Assembly: GCA_949292785.1 (NCBI GenBank)
Contig: CASFBK010000001.1
Coordinates: 186,001-250,000, forward strand
Direction of reading: 5' to 3'
Source of the DNA: an uncultured Eubacteriales bacterium
Lineage (GTDB): Bacteria; Bacillota; Clostridia; Lachnospirales; Lachnospiraceae
Length of the DNA stretch: 64,000 nt
Part shown: one piece after another, positions 1 to 8,696 of the stretch
How the letters are laid out: each line of letters starts with the position of its first letter
Numbering within the stretch: the stretch's first letter is position 1
Position numbers and translations under genes: made by a program
Notes under the pieces: generated by a model
Told to the model about the DNA's origin: nothing
Database searches by the model: none
The model's input: the letters and a program-made list of their open reading frames with translations, nothing else

Positions 1-1167
1 AGCATCAATACTATCTTAGAGATGGCAGAATATAAGGATGCTGGGAGCTGCAAAGTGCTTATTGTTACAGGATGCCTTGCGGAGAGGTATAGAGAAGAGA
101 TTATAAAAGAGATTCCACAGGTAGATGTAATCCTTGGAACCAACTCTTATGAGGAAATCGCAAAGGCATTAGAAGAAGTACAAAAGCATTCCGGTCAGCA
201 TTATGAGGCATATAAGCCATTAGAAGGACTTCCTAAGGTAAAGGCGTCACGTTCCCTTACTACCGGAGGCCATTATGCGCACCTTAAGATTGCAGAGGGA
301 TGTAATAAGAACTGCACATACTGTATTATTCCACATATCCGGGGACGATACCGTAGTGTGCCCATGGAAGAATTACTGAAACAGGCACGTGAATTAGCTG
401 ACCAGGGGGTAAAGGAATTGATTCTGGTCGCACAGGAAACTACCTTATATGGTGTTGACCTATATGGGGAAAAGTCCCTTCACAAGCTGCTGGATGCATT
501 AAATGAGATTGCAGGAATTCAGTGGATTCGGATTATGTACTGTTATCCGGAAGAAATCTATGAAGAACTGATTCAGTCTATGAAGCGAAATAAAAAGGTC
601 TGTCATTATCTGGACATGCCGATACAGCATATTAATAATGAGATATTAAAGCGTATGGGCAGACGTACCACCAAGGAAGAATTAGTAGAAAAGATTTCTC
701 ATCTGAAACAGGAGATACCGGATATTGCATTACGAACCACATTAATCAGTGGATTTCCGGGGGAGACTCAGGAAATGCACGAAGAACTGATGTATTTCTT
801 AAATGAAATGGAATTTGACCGTCTGGGAGCATTTCCTTACTCTACGGAGGAAGGAACGCCTGCGGCAGAATTTCCGAATCAAATCGAAGAAGAATTAAAG
901 TCAGAGTGGCGTGATGAAATCATGGAGCTACAGGAGGAAATCATTTTTGACAAAAACGAGGAAATGAAAGAGCGTGAGCTCTGGGTGATGATAGAAGGTA
1001 AAGTTGATGCTGAAAATGCATATGTGGGTAGAACTTACCGTGATGCACCCGAAATAGATGGGTATGTATTTGTCAATACGGATGAGACCCTTATGACCGG
1101 GGATTTTGTAAAGGTGAAAATAACCGGAGCGTATGAATACGATTTAATAGGAGAGATGATAAGATGA
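1..1167 (+). CDS. rimO: Ribosomal protein S12 methylthiotransferase RimO (5' end missing)
   Basis: Radical-SAM enzyme that adds a methylthio group to a conserved aspartate of ribosomal protein S12. The frame is open to the left edge, so the start and roughly 50 residues lie outside; 388 residues are visible of a family length near 440. Seen: the end of the N-terminal methylthiotransferase domain with VTGCLAERY, the CxxxCxxC radical-SAM cluster motif (Cys codons at 301, 313 and 322) in CNKNCTYCIIP, and a C-terminal TRAM-type region. The stretch VAQETTLYG is typical of RimO rather than of its tRNA-modifying relative MiaB, which has GQNVNSYG there. The stop overlaps the pgsA start (ATGA), so the two are translationally coupled. 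Confidence 0.93.
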   Translation, partial: SINTILEMAEYKDAGSCKVLIVTGCLAERYREEIIKEIPQVDVILGTNSYEEIAKALEEVQKHSGQHYEAYKPLEGLPKVKASRSLTTGGHYAHLKIAEGCNKNCTYCIIPHIRGRYRSVPMEELLKQARELADQGVKELILVAQETTLYGVDLYGEKSLHKLLDALNEIAGIQWIRIMYCYPEEIYEELIQSMKRNKKVCHYLDMPIQHINNEILKRMGRRTTKEELVEKISHLKQEIPDIALRTTLISGFPGETQEMHEELMYFLNEMEFDRLGAFPYSTEEGTPAAEFPNQIEEELKSEWRDEIMELQEEIIFDKNEEMKERELWVMIEGKVDAENAYVGRTYRDAPEIDGYVFVNTDETLMTGDFVKVKITGAYEYDLIGEMIR

Positions 1168-1706
1168 ATTTACCAAACAAATTAACGATTTTGCGTGTGA
1201 TTTTAATTATTCCGTTCGTGTTGTGTATGTTGCTCCCGGGGGTTGGAGCAGCGGGAAAATATGCAGCTGTTGCAATTTTTATTATTGCCAGCCTGACGGA
1301 TATGCTGGATGGAAAGATTGCAAGAAAAAATAATCTTGTGACCAACTTTGGAAAATTTATGGACCCTTTGGCAGATAAGCTGCTGGTATGCTCTGCCATG
1401 ATTTGTCTGACTGCCAATAATAAGCTGGAGGCATGGATTGTGATTATCATTATCAGCCGTGAATTTATTATCAGCGGTTTCCGTCTGGTGGCTTCGGATA
1501 ATGGTGTAGTAATTGCGGCAAGTTACTGGGGAAAGTTCAAAACAACCTTTCAGATGGTTATGATTGTAATGCTGATTTTGGATTTTGATAATGATATTTA
1601 CCGTGTTTGTGCAACGATTGTTACTTATATTGCATTAATTTTAACTGTAGTTTCCTTGATTGATTATATTGCAAAGAATAAAGAAGTGCTGAAAGAGCAA
1701 AAATAA
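1164..1706 (+). CDS. pgsA: CDP-diacylglycerol--glycerol-3-phosphate 3-phosphatidyltransferase
   Basis: Integral membrane enzyme making phosphatidylglycerol phosphate, the committed step of phosphatidylglycerol and cardiolipin synthesis. The 180-residue protein is hydrophobic with several membrane segments and contains the CDP-alcohol phosphatidyltransferase signature D-x2-D-G-x2-A-R-x8-G-x3-D-x3-D, visible as DMLDGKIAR followed by GKFMDPLADK (about residues 46-74). Length fits PgsA. The ATG overlaps the rimO stop by 4 nt and is preceded by AGGAGA. rimO-pgsA-cinA is a common order in Firmicutes. Confidence 0.95.
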   Translation: MNLPNKLTILRVILIIPFVLCMLLPGVGAAGKYAAVAIFIIASLTDMLDGKIARKNNLVTNFGKFMDPLADKLLVCSAMICLTANNKLEAWIVIIIISREFIISGFRLVASDNGVVIAASYWGKFKTTFQMVMIVMLILDFDNDIYRVCATIVTYIALILTVVSLIDYIAKNKEVLKEQK

Positions 1707-1745
1707 GGAACGAAAAAGCTCATTCAGAAAAAGGACGGTAGAATT

Positions 1746-2993
1746 ATGACAGTAGAATTAATATGTGTAGGAACAGAACTTTTGCTTGGAAATATTGTAA
1801 ATACCAATGCGGCGTATATGTCAGAAAAGTGCGCAATGCTCGGACTTTCCATGTATTATCAGAGTGTGGTAGGAGATAATTCTGGAAGATTGGAAGAATT
1901 ATTGCAGACAGCCAAGAATCGTTCCGATATTATTATTTTGTCCGGTGGACTTGGACCCACTCAGGATGACTTGACAAAAGAGACCGCGGCCAGGGTAATG
2001 GGAAAGCCTTTGGTGGAGGATGCGCGTGCCAGACAGGAAATCGAAGCATTTCTTACCAAGCGTGGCAGAAAAATCACAGAAAATAACTGGAAGCAGGCGT
2101 TAGTTCCGGAAGGAAGTATTGTATTATATAATCAGAATGGAACCGCGCCGGGTATTATTATAGAAGATGGCAATACCAGAGTAATCCTTTTGCCGGGACC
2201 TCCCAATGAGCTGGTTCCTATGTTTGAAGAGCAGGTATATCCTTATTTGAACGAATTACAGCCGGAAGTGATTTGTTCTAAAATGGTAAAGTTATGCGGC
2301 ATCGGAGAAAGTGCTGCGGAAACAGAGATTTTAGACTTGATTGAACAGCAGGAAAACCCAACTGTGGCACCCTATGCAAAGACCGGAGAGGTGCATCTGC
2401 GTCTGACTGCAAGAGCGGAAACAAAACAACAGGCACTTTCTATGATTGAACCAATAGAGCAGGAATTACAAAATAGGTTTGGTTCCATGATTTACACAGA
2501 TGAGGAAGAAGTGACACTGGAAATGGCAGTGGCAAAGCTTTTATCGGAGCATCATCTTACGGTAACCACAGCAGAATCCTGTACCGGAGGACTTCTTGCA
2601 GGAAGACTTATTAATGTTCCGGGAATTTCCGAGAACCTGAAAGAAGGATATATTACTTATTCTAACGAGGCGAAGGAAAAACTTCTGGGGGTTTCTCATG
2701 AGACATTACAAAAACATGGTGCAGTCAGTGAAGAAACCGTGCTGGAAATGGCAGCAGGCGGAGCAAAGGTGGCAAATGCAGATATTTGTGTTTCTATTTC
2801 CGGAATTGCTGGACCGGATGGTGGCACCAAAGAAAAGCCGGTAGGCTTGGTATATATGTGCTGTTACTGCAAAGGGAAGACTTATACGGAGCGGAATCTG
2901 TATACCGGAAACCGAAGCAAAATAAGAGAATACGCGGTTGCCAGTGCATTGACACTGCTTAGAAAGGCAATTTTAGAAGAGGTGGACAAATGA
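1746..2993 (+). CDS. cinA: CinA family protein (competence/damage-inducible; nicotinamide nucleotide amidase)
   Basis: Two-domain protein of 415 residues. The N-terminal half is a molybdopterin-binding-like (MoCF) domain with SGGLGPTQDD near residues 66-75; in studied homologues this part has ADP-ribose pyrophosphatase activity. The C-terminal half is a PncC-type amidase that deamidates nicotinamide mononucleotide in pyridine nucleotide salvage, with TAESCTGGLLAGR and ISGIAGPDGG. Length and domain order match full-length CinA. It is the third gene of the rimO-pgsA-cinA-rsmD-coaD run, separated from pgsA by 39 nt, and its stop overlaps the rsmD start by 4 nt. The biological role in this organism is inferred from the family only. 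Confidence 0.93.
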   Translation: MTVELICVGTELLLGNIVNTNAAYMSEKCAMLGLSMYYQSVVGDNSGRLEELLQTAKNRSDIIILSGGLGPTQDDLTKETAARVMGKPLVEDARARQEIEAFLTKRGRKITENNWKQALVPEGSIVLYNQNGTAPGIIIEDGNTRVILLPGPPNELVPMFEEQVYPYLNELQPEVICSKMVKLCGIGESAAETEILDLIEQQENPTVAPYAKTGEVHLRLTARAETKQQALSMIEPIEQELQNRFGSMIYTDEEEVTLEMAVAKLLSEHHLTVTTAESCTGGLLAGRLINVPGISENLKEGYITYSNEAKEKLLGVSHETLQKHGAVSEETVLEMAAGGAKVANADICVSISGIAGPDGGTKEKPVGLVYMCCYCKGKTYTERNLYTGNRSKIREYAVASALTLLRKAILEEVDK

Positions 2994-3544
2994 GAATTAT
3001 AGCTGGAAGTGCAAGAAGCCTTCCTCTTAAAACAATCGAGGGACTGGATACCAGACCCACCACAGACCGTATAAAAGAAACTCTTTTTAATATGTTAAAT
3101 CCTGAGATTCCCGGATGTTTGTTTTTAGACTTGTTTGCCGGAAGTGGACAGATTGGGCTAGAAGCAGTCAGTCGGGGTGCCCAAAAGGCGGTTTTTGTAG
3201 AAAATAACAAAAAGGCGGTAAGCTGTATACAGGAAAATATTGATTTTACCCGTTTTACAGAGCAGAGTACCTTACTGCATATGGATGTGGTTTCCGCCAT
3301 CCGCCGTATGGAAGGCAAGGACGTATTTGATATTATTTTTATGGACCCGCCTTATAAAAAGGGATTGGAAGAAGAGGTTTTAAGAACGTTAGCGGATTCT
3401 TCTATCATAGATGAGGATACGTTAATCATTGTAGAAGCATCGCTGGATACGGAATTTTCCTATCTGGCAGAGCTTGGATACCGTGTGACAAAAGAAAAAA
3501 GATATAAGACCAACATGCATGTTTTCTTAAAGCATGACTTGTAG
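2990..3544 (+). CDS. rsmD: 16S rRNA (guanine(966)-N(2))-methyltransferase RsmD
   Basis: SAM-dependent methyltransferase for N2 of G966 in 16S rRNA. Seen: the SAM-binding motif [13 protein letters not shown] (about residues 45-57) and the catalytic MDPPY (about residues 115-119), both diagnostic of the RsmD/YhhF family; 184 residues is the usual length. The start ATG overlaps the cinA stop and has GAGGTGG upstream. coaD follows after a few bases, the same pairing as ylbH-ylbI in Bacillus subtilis. Confidence 0.95.
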   Translation: MRIIAGSARSLPLKTIEGLDTRPTTDRIKETLFNMLNPEIPGCLFLDLFAGSGQIGLEAVSRGAQKAVFVENNKKAVSCIQENIDFTRFTEQSTLLHMDVVSAIRRMEGKDVFDIIFMDPPYKKGLEEEVLRTLADSSIIDEDTLIIVEASLDTEFSYLAELGYRVTKEKRYKTNMHVFLKHDL

Positions 3545-3558
3545 AAATGGGGGATTAT

Positions 3559-4047
3559 ATGAGAAGAGCAATTTATCCGGGGAGCTTTGACCCGGTAACA
3601 TTTGGACATGTTGATATGATTGAACGTTCTGCTAAAATGGCAGATGAATTATTGGTATCAGTTTTAAATAATAGTGCAAAAAATCCGTTGTTTTCTGTAA
3701 AAGAACGTGTTAGTATGTTAGAAGAGATAACTAGTCATCTTCCGAATGTGAAAGTTACTTCGTTTGACGGATTGTTAATAGACCATGCAAGAGAAATGAA
3801 TGCATCTATTATCATTCGTGGACTCCGTGCGGTGACGGATTTTGAATATGAGCTTCAAATTGCACAGACCAATCGGATTGTGAATCCAAATGTAGATACC
3901 CTATTCTTGACTACCAGTTTGGAGTATGCTTATTTGAGTTCTACTATCGTAAAGGAGGTCGCTTCTTATGGGGGAGACATTTCTCATTTTGTACCTGAGA
4001 AGCTTATTGGAAGAATTTATGAAAAATACAATAATAAGGAGAGTTAA
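3559..4047 (+). CDS. coaD: Phosphopantetheine adenylyltransferase
   Basis: Catalyses the penultimate step of coenzyme A synthesis, adenylating 4'-phosphopantetheine. Seen: nucleotidyltransferase motif [12 protein letters not shown] at the N terminus (TxGH form) and the second motif YLSSTIVKE near residues 120-128. I choose the ATG at 3559 over the in-frame ATG at 3547 because the run of G at 3549-3553 sits 5 nt before it and the protein then begins MRRAIYPG with the usual family length (162 residues). Follows rsmD, as in B. subtilis. Confidence 0.95.
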   Translation: MRRAIYPGSFDPVTFGHVDMIERSAKMADELLVSVLNNSAKNPLFSVKERVSMLEEITSHLPNVKVTSFDGLLIDHAREMNASIIIRGLRAVTDFEYELQIAQTNRIVNPNVDTLFLTTSLEYAYLSSTIVKEVASYGGDISHFVPEKLIGRIYEKYNNKES

Positions 4048-4049
4048 CT

Positions 4050-4673
4050 ATGAGCAGTAGAATAGAGCAGATTATTGACGAAATTGAAGAATATATTGAA
4101 GGCTGTAAGCCACAGCCGTTTTCTACATCGAAGATTGTGGTAAACAGAGATGAACTGGATGATTTACTAGCAGAGCTTAGAAGAAAGACGCCGGATGAAA
4201 TCAAACGTTACCAGAAGATTATCAGTAACAAAGAAGCGATTTTAGCAGACGCTCAGGCAAAGGCAGATGCGATTATTGCAGAAGCACAGGTACATACCTC
4301 TGAGCTGGTAAGTGAGCACCAGATTATGCAACAGGCATATGCACAGGCAAATGAGGTGGTCCTGATTGCCACCAATCAGGCACAGGAGATTCTGGATAAT
4401 GCAACCAACGATGCCAATAATATTCGTATGGGAGCAATTCAGTATACCGATGATATTCTGAAAAATCTGGAAGAAATTATCGGTCATGCCATGGATACCA
4501 CTCAGGCAAGAACCGATAATCTCATGAAGTCCCTGCAGGGATGCTATGATTTGGTCAATGCCAACCGGAATGAATTAAGACCGGAGGAAGAGACCGAAGT
4601 TCCTAAGGAGCCGGAGCAGAAGGAAGAAGAGGTTCCTCAGATGGAGGTAAATACGGATTTACTGGACCAGTAA
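4050..4673 (+). CDS. Coiled-coil protein of unknown function next to coaD
   Basis: Soluble 207-residue protein, function not recognised. Residues about 55-165 are Ala/Gln/Glu-rich with a repeating hydrophobic pattern and should form a long coiled coil, resembling the b-subunit/H-subunit stalks of rotary ATPases and, more distantly, DivIVA-type scaffolds. Residues about 175-207 form a strongly acidic tail. No signal peptide or membrane segment is visible. It starts 2 nt after coaD with AAGGAGAG upstream, so it is probably cotranscribed. Its 3' end overlaps the end of the convergent YlbJ-like gene by 15 nt. A scaffold or regulatory role is a guess from shape only; it lacks the stalk protein's membrane anchor, so I do not call it an ATPase subunit. 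Confidence 0.8.
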   Translation: MSSRIEQIIDEIEEYIEGCKPQPFSTSKIVVNRDELDDLLAELRRKTPDEIKRYQKIISNKEAILADAQAKADAIIAEAQVHTSELVSEHQIMQQAYAQANEVVLIATNQAQEILDNATNDANNIRMGAIQYTDDILKNLEEIIGHAMDTTQARTDNLMKSLQGCYDLVNANRNELRPEEETEVPKEPEQKEEEVPQMEVNTDLLDQ

Positions 4674-5570
4674 GGTTGCCAGCAGGAAAGTAATGGCTGT
4701 TCCGGCTATTTTGGTAAAAACGTATGGTTTCAGTGGAAAATGGGTATCCTTTATCATAGAAGCAGTCTGGGCAAGACCGGAAAGTCCTCCAAAGGCAGTA
4801 TATGCCATAATAAGCGGATAGCTTTTGGAAAAAGCCATATGAGCGTTAGTTGTATAGGTGATACCGTTTGTAATTTCCGTAAATCCAATTAAAATACAAC
4901 GGATATACTGATTGTCAACCGGCAACAGGGTGGTCATTTGTGCCAGTATGGCAAACATCATGATATATCCGCCCAGTTTTGCAAGGGTTTCAAATCCATT
5001 CATAATGCCGTCATCTATGAGTTGAAAGTTCATTGATGCCGGCTTTTTTTGAAACGTTTGTGGAGCGGTAAACGTCCTTTTATGATTGGCGAACAGATAC
5101 AAAACCAATGGAGGCAGATACAAAATGATATAAGTTGGTAACAGCATATCCGGACGGTTCAGGCAGTTCGTCATAATAAAGCCGCTGATAAATACAGGAC
5201 TGATATTGTTGCAGATACAAAACAGTCGTTTCCCTTCTTCGTAGGACATTTTTCCGGATGATACCAGTTCCGATGTGATTTTGCTGCCCAATGGAAAGCC
5301 AAACAGTAATCCGGCAATCAGAGGATAGAGACCAACGCTGCTTACAGGGAAAATGTGCTTTATCAGTCGGTGCAGGCGATGAGTCATTTCGTCTAAGATA
5401 CCGGAATGAATCAATATGTAAGAAAGAATGGTGACCGGAAGAAGTGTAGGCATCATTTTTTCATACCAGAGCTTTAACCCCAGAGATGCCGCTAATACGG
5501 CAGTTTTTGGAAAGCATAAAATATAAATTAAAAAGCCTGTTAAAATAATAATGTACATGATTTTTTTCAT
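4659..5570 (-). CDS. YlbJ-like integral membrane protein (nucleoside-recognition/Gate domain)
   Basis: Polytopic membrane protein of 303 residues with about eight hydrophobic segments. The central GLLFGFPLGSKITSELV and ICNNISPVFISGFIM stretches are typical of the Gate (nucleoside recognition) family that includes the sporulation protein YlbJ and SpoIIIA-region relatives. In B. subtilis ylbJ lies just after ylbH (rsmD) and ylbI (coaD); here it is beside the same pair but on the opposite strand, supporting the assignment. YlbJ is known to be needed for sporulation; the transported substrate, if any, is unknown. Reads towards and overlaps the coiled-coil gene by 15 nt. It is divergent from pepD across only about 54 nt. 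Confidence 0.8.
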   Translation of the reverse strand: MKKIMYIIILTGFLIYILCFPKTAVLAASLGLKLWYEKMMPTLLPVTILSYILIHSGILDEMTHRLHRLIKHIFPVSSVGLYPLIAGLLFGFPLGSKITSELVSSGKMSYEEGKRLFCICNNISPVFISGFIMTNCLNRPDMLLPTYIILYLPPLVLYLFANHKRTFTAPQTFQKKPASMNFQLIDDGIMNGFETLAKLGGYIMMFAILAQMTTLLPVDNQYIRCILIGFTEITNGITYTTNAHMAFSKSYPLIMAYTAFGGLSGLAQTASMIKDTHFPLKPYVFTKIAGTAITFLLATLLVQ

Positions 5571-5624
5571 AGTTTATTCTATGAATCATAATAATAAATA
5601 TGCGTAAATCAGGAGGTCATGGAA

Positions 5625-7073
5625 ATGAAAGTTTGTAACGATTTAGAACCAAAGAAAGTATTTCAATATTTTGAAGATATATGCAGTATTCCTCACGGCT
5701 CGAAAAATACAAAGGCAATCAGCGATTATTGCGTTGCGTTTGCAAAGGAGCATCATCTGAATTATATTCAGGACGAGATGAACAATGTCATTATTTTTAA
5801 GGAAGGCTCTGCAGGCTATGAGAATTCTGAAACTATTATCATTCAGGGACATATGGATATGGTCTGTGAAAAAGAAAATGGAGTAGACATTGACTTTGAA
5901 AAAGAGGGTCTGCGTCTGTTTGTAGATGGAGATTTCCTAAAGGCAAAGGGTACTACCTTAGGAGGGGACGATGGAATTGCCATGGCGTATGCGTTTGCAA
6001 TTTTAGAGGACGATACGCTGGCACATCCGCCCCTTGAGGTGGTGATTACCGTAGACGAAGAAATCGGTATGCTTGGAGCAGAAGGAATTGACCTTTCCAT
6101 GTTGAAGGGAAGGAAACTTTTAAATATTGATTCCGATGAAGAAGGAATCTTTTTGACTAGTTGTGCCGGTGGTCTTACTGCGGAGTGCGAACTTCCTATA
6201 ACAAGAAAAAGTGCTGAGGGTATTGGATACGAACTGAAAATTACCGGACTTGCCGGGGGACATTCCGGCAGCGAGATTCATAAGGAACACGGAAATGCCA
6301 TTATGCTCATGGGAAGATTGTTAAAATCTCTGGCAGACCGCCTGGACTACGCTATAGTGAGTTTGGAAGGCGGCTTAAAGGATAATGCGATTCCGCGGGA
6401 GACCGTATGCAATATTCTTATGGAAGAAGCGCAGGAAGCAGAGCTTGCAGAAATTTTAAAGGAATATGAGGCGGATTTAAAGAAGGAATACCATATTTCA
6501 GACCCGGAGGTTTCTGTACTTTATACCAAAAAGAATCAGGAGACGAAGGAAGCCTTAGACAGAAGTTCTTTTGCAAAGGTAATATTTATGCTGCGTAATC
6601 TGCCTTGTGGGGTACAGCATATGAGCATGGATATTCCGGGACTGGTAGAGACTTCTTTGAATGCAGGAATTATGACTTTGAACGAAGATACGTTTTCCCT
6701 CTCTTTTTCTGTAAGAAGCAGTGTTACCAGCCGTAAATATGAGGTAACAGACCGGCTTTGCTTTGTAACAGAGTTCTTAGGTGGTTCGGTCAATATCAGT
6801 GGAGACTATCCGGCATGGGAATATAAGGCAGATTCTAAAATGCGCGACTTAATGGTAGAGACTTATCGTGATTTATTTCAGGAAGAACCTCAGATACAGG
6901 CCATTCATGCAGGCTTAGAATGTGGCATCTTTTCCGGTAAGCTGGATGGACTTGATTGTATTTCCTTTGGCCCTGCAAATTTTGATATCCATACCCCGAA
7001 GGAGCGTTTGAGTATCTCTTCTACAGAGAAGGTCTGGAAGCTGATTGTAGAATTCTTAAAGCGTTCTAAATAG
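5625..7073 (+). CDS. pepD: Aminoacyl-histidine dipeptidase, M20 family (PepD)
   Basis: Cytosolic zinc dipeptidase cleaving dipeptides such as Xaa-His, 482 residues. Metal-site motifs are present: GHMDMVCEK (about residue 77), GGDDGIAMA, DEEIGMLGA and the late HAGLECG; the AGGHSG segment in the middle marks the lid domain. This is the PepD (M20C) layout and length. An in-frame ATG at 5619 exists, but the AGGAGG at 5611-5616 is only 2 nt from it and 8 nt from the ATG at 5625, so I take the latter. The stop is followed within 2 nt by the M23 peptidase gene. Confidence 0.93.
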   Translation: MKVCNDLEPKKVFQYFEDICSIPHGSKNTKAISDYCVAFAKEHHLNYIQDEMNNVIIFKEGSAGYENSETIIIQGHMDMVCEKENGVDIDFEKEGLRLFVDGDFLKAKGTTLGGDDGIAMAYAFAILEDDTLAHPPLEVVITVDEEIGMLGAEGIDLSMLKGRKLLNIDSDEEGIFLTSCAGGLTAECELPITRKSAEGIGYELKITGLAGGHSGSEIHKEHGNAIMLMGRLLKSLADRLDYAIVSLEGGLKDNAIPRETVCNILMEEAQEAELAEILKEYEADLKKEYHISDPEVSVLYTKKNQETKEALDRSSFAKVIFMLRNLPCGVQHMSMDIPGLVETSLNAGIMTLNEDTFSLSFSVRSSVTSRKYEVTDRLCFVTEFLGGSVNISGDYPAWEYKADSKMRDLMVETYRDLFQEEPQIQAIHAGLECGIFSGKLDGLDCISFGPANFDIHTPKERLSISSTEKVWKLIVEFLKRSK

Positions 7074-7074
7074 T

Positions 7075-7908
7075 ATGAAAAGACGCGTAGGACTTATATG
7101 TATTCTTCTTACAGTAATGCTTGGATTGGATACGGGAGCAATTTCCTGGATTCAGGATATTGCAGAAATCATACATCTTATGGATGATGAAGATACCAAA
7201 GAAAACCTGCGCAGCCAGAACGTTTCACAGGAACAATACGAAGCGTTTTGTGAATATGAAAAAGACGGAAATTATTCCAGATATGAATATCTTTGTGGTT
7301 ATCTATTTACAGGGGAAGAAAGCCAAAAGTCGTTAGAACAATATTTGAAACAGGTGAAGCGATATGAGAAAGAGAACTTTTCTTGTATGGTAGCTTATGA
7401 AAAAGCCATCTGGAGTGATTTAAAGTATTTTCCGGTGCCTGCTTCCCGCGGAGATGAGCGAACGGTTTCCTTTGAAAATTCATGGATGTCAGAACGAACC
7501 TTTGGGGGAAAGCGTGGACACGAAGGAACCGACTTGATGGCGTCTTTGAACCAGAGAGGCCATTATCCGGTCATTAGTATCTCGGATGGTGTCGTTGAGA
7601 AAATAGGCTGGCTTTCCCAGGGAGGATACCGGATAGGAGTACGGGCTCCCAATGGCGCTTATTTCTATTATGCTCATCTGTATGATTATGCAGATGGTAT
7701 GGAAGAAGGCGTGGAAGTAAAGGCAGGAGAATTACTGGGATTCATGGGAGACAGCGGATATGGAGAAGAAGGAACGGTTGGAAAGTTTGATGTACATCTT
7801 CATGTCGGTATCTATCTGAATGATGAAAATGGCGAAGAGTTCAGCATCAATCCCTATTGGATTATGAAATACTTAGAAGACAAACGTCTTACCAGTCAGT
7901 ATGAATAA
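7075..7908 (+). CDS. Secreted M23 family metallopeptidase
   Basis: Zinc endopeptidase of the LytM/M23 type, expected outside the membrane and acting on peptidoglycan cross-links. The N terminus is a short basic stretch followed by a hydrophobic segment (GLICILLTVMLGL) that should act as signal or anchor. The catalytic domain occupies the last 130 residues: HEGTD with His near residue 149 and HLHVG with His near residues 241 and 243, the full HxxxD and HxH zinc ligands. Residues 30-120 are an unassigned acidic/aromatic region. It begins 1 nt after pepD without an obvious Shine-Dalgarno, so translation is probably coupled to pepD. Substrate and role (growth, sporulation or separation) cannot be read from sequence. 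Confidence 0.9.
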   Translation: MKRRVGLICILLTVMLGLDTGAISWIQDIAEIIHLMDDEDTKENLRSQNVSQEQYEAFCEYEKDGNYSRYEYLCGYLFTGEESQKSLEQYLKQVKRYEKENFSCMVAYEKAIWSDLKYFPVPASRGDERTVSFENSWMSERTFGGKRGHEGTDLMASLNQRGHYPVISISDGVVEKIGWLSQGGYRIGVRAPNGAYFYYAHLYDYADGMEEGVEVKAGELLGFMGDSGYGEEGTVGKFDVHLHVGIYLNDENGEEFSINPYWIMKYLEDKRLTSQYE

Positions 7909-7916
7909 GGAGTTTT

Positions 7917-8645
7917 ATGCAGTTAAGAATTGATAAATATCTTGCGGATATGGGAATTGGAACCCGAAGTGAGGTAAAACAATATATTAGAAAAAAACAG
8001 GTACAGGTCAATGGGAATATCCCGAAGCCCGAGCAGAAGGTAGACCCCGATAAGGATTGTATTCTCTTTCAGGGAAAAGAAATCGGTTATGTGCAACAGG
8101 AATATTTTATGTTGTATAAGCCAGGGGACTGTGTCAGCGCTACTACCGATGCAACGCACAAAACAGTACTGGATTACATAGAAGAAAAATCCCGCAAGGA
8201 TTTATTTCCGGTGGGAAGACTTGATATTGATACGGAGGGACTGCTTCTTATTACCAATGACGGAAAGCTGGCGCATGAATTGCTGTCTCCTAAAAAACAT
8301 GTGGCAAAAACTTATTATGCCAAAGTAGAGGGAAAAGTGACAAAGGAAGATGTGGTATTGTTTTCACAGGGGATAGATATCGGAGAAAAAGCGCTTACTA
8401 AACCGGCACAACTTCATATCATAGCTTCAAACGAAATATCGGAGATAGAGCTTACGATTACGGAAGGAAAATATCATCAGGTAAAGCGGATGTTCGAAGC
8501 CGTGGGAAAAAAGGTAGTTTATTTAAAACGGATAGCGATGGGACCTCTGGTGCTGGATGAAAAGTTGATGCCCGGAGAATATCGGAGACTGACCAACGAA
8601 GAATTAAAAGAATTGTTACACGAAAGCCATTTAGATACAATTTAG
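7917..8645 (+). CDS. RsuA/RluB-family rRNA pseudouridine synthase
   Basis: Converts a specific uridine of ribosomal RNA to pseudouridine. Seen: N-terminal S4 RNA-binding domain (residues 1-60, MQLRIDKYLADMGIGTRSE) and the catalytic GRLDIDTEGLLLITNDG (Asp near residue 103) with a C-terminal KRMFEAVGKKV element, all of the RsuA/RluB/RluE family. The 242-residue length is closest to RsuA (16S position 516), but RluB-type specificity cannot be excluded. AAGGAG precedes the ATG. The last codons contain one copy of a direct repeat that appears to be regulatory for the next operon. Confidence 0.9.
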   Translation: MQLRIDKYLADMGIGTRSEVKQYIRKKQVQVNGNIPKPEQKVDPDKDCILFQGKEIGYVQQEYFMLYKPGDCVSATTDATHKTVLDYIEEKSRKDLFPVGRLDIDTEGLLLITNDGKLAHELLSPKKHVAKTYYAKVEGKVTKEDVVLFSQGIDIGEKALTKPAQLHIIASNEISEIELTITEGKYHQVKRMFEAVGKKVVYLKRIAMGPLVLDEKLMPGEYRRLTNEELKELLHESHLDTI

Positions 8646-8665
8646 ATACATCTTTCGATTATACT
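8630..8665 (+). promoter_or_regulatory. Promoter with 11-nt-spaced direct repeats before the two-component operon
   Basis: TTTAGATACA occurs at 8630-8639 and again, identical, at 8641-8650, an 11-nt period. Eight to nine bases further on is a -10-like TATACT at 8660-8665; there is no good -35 hexamer. OmpR-type regulators are known to bind tandem direct repeats with this spacing in place of a -35 box. The same arrangement, at the same distance from the -10, recurs at 11631-11665 before the efflux operon. Binding by the adjacent response regulator is inference. Confidence 0.6.
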
Positions 8666-8696
8666 AAGCATCAAAGGAGAAAAAGGAGTGCAGAAT

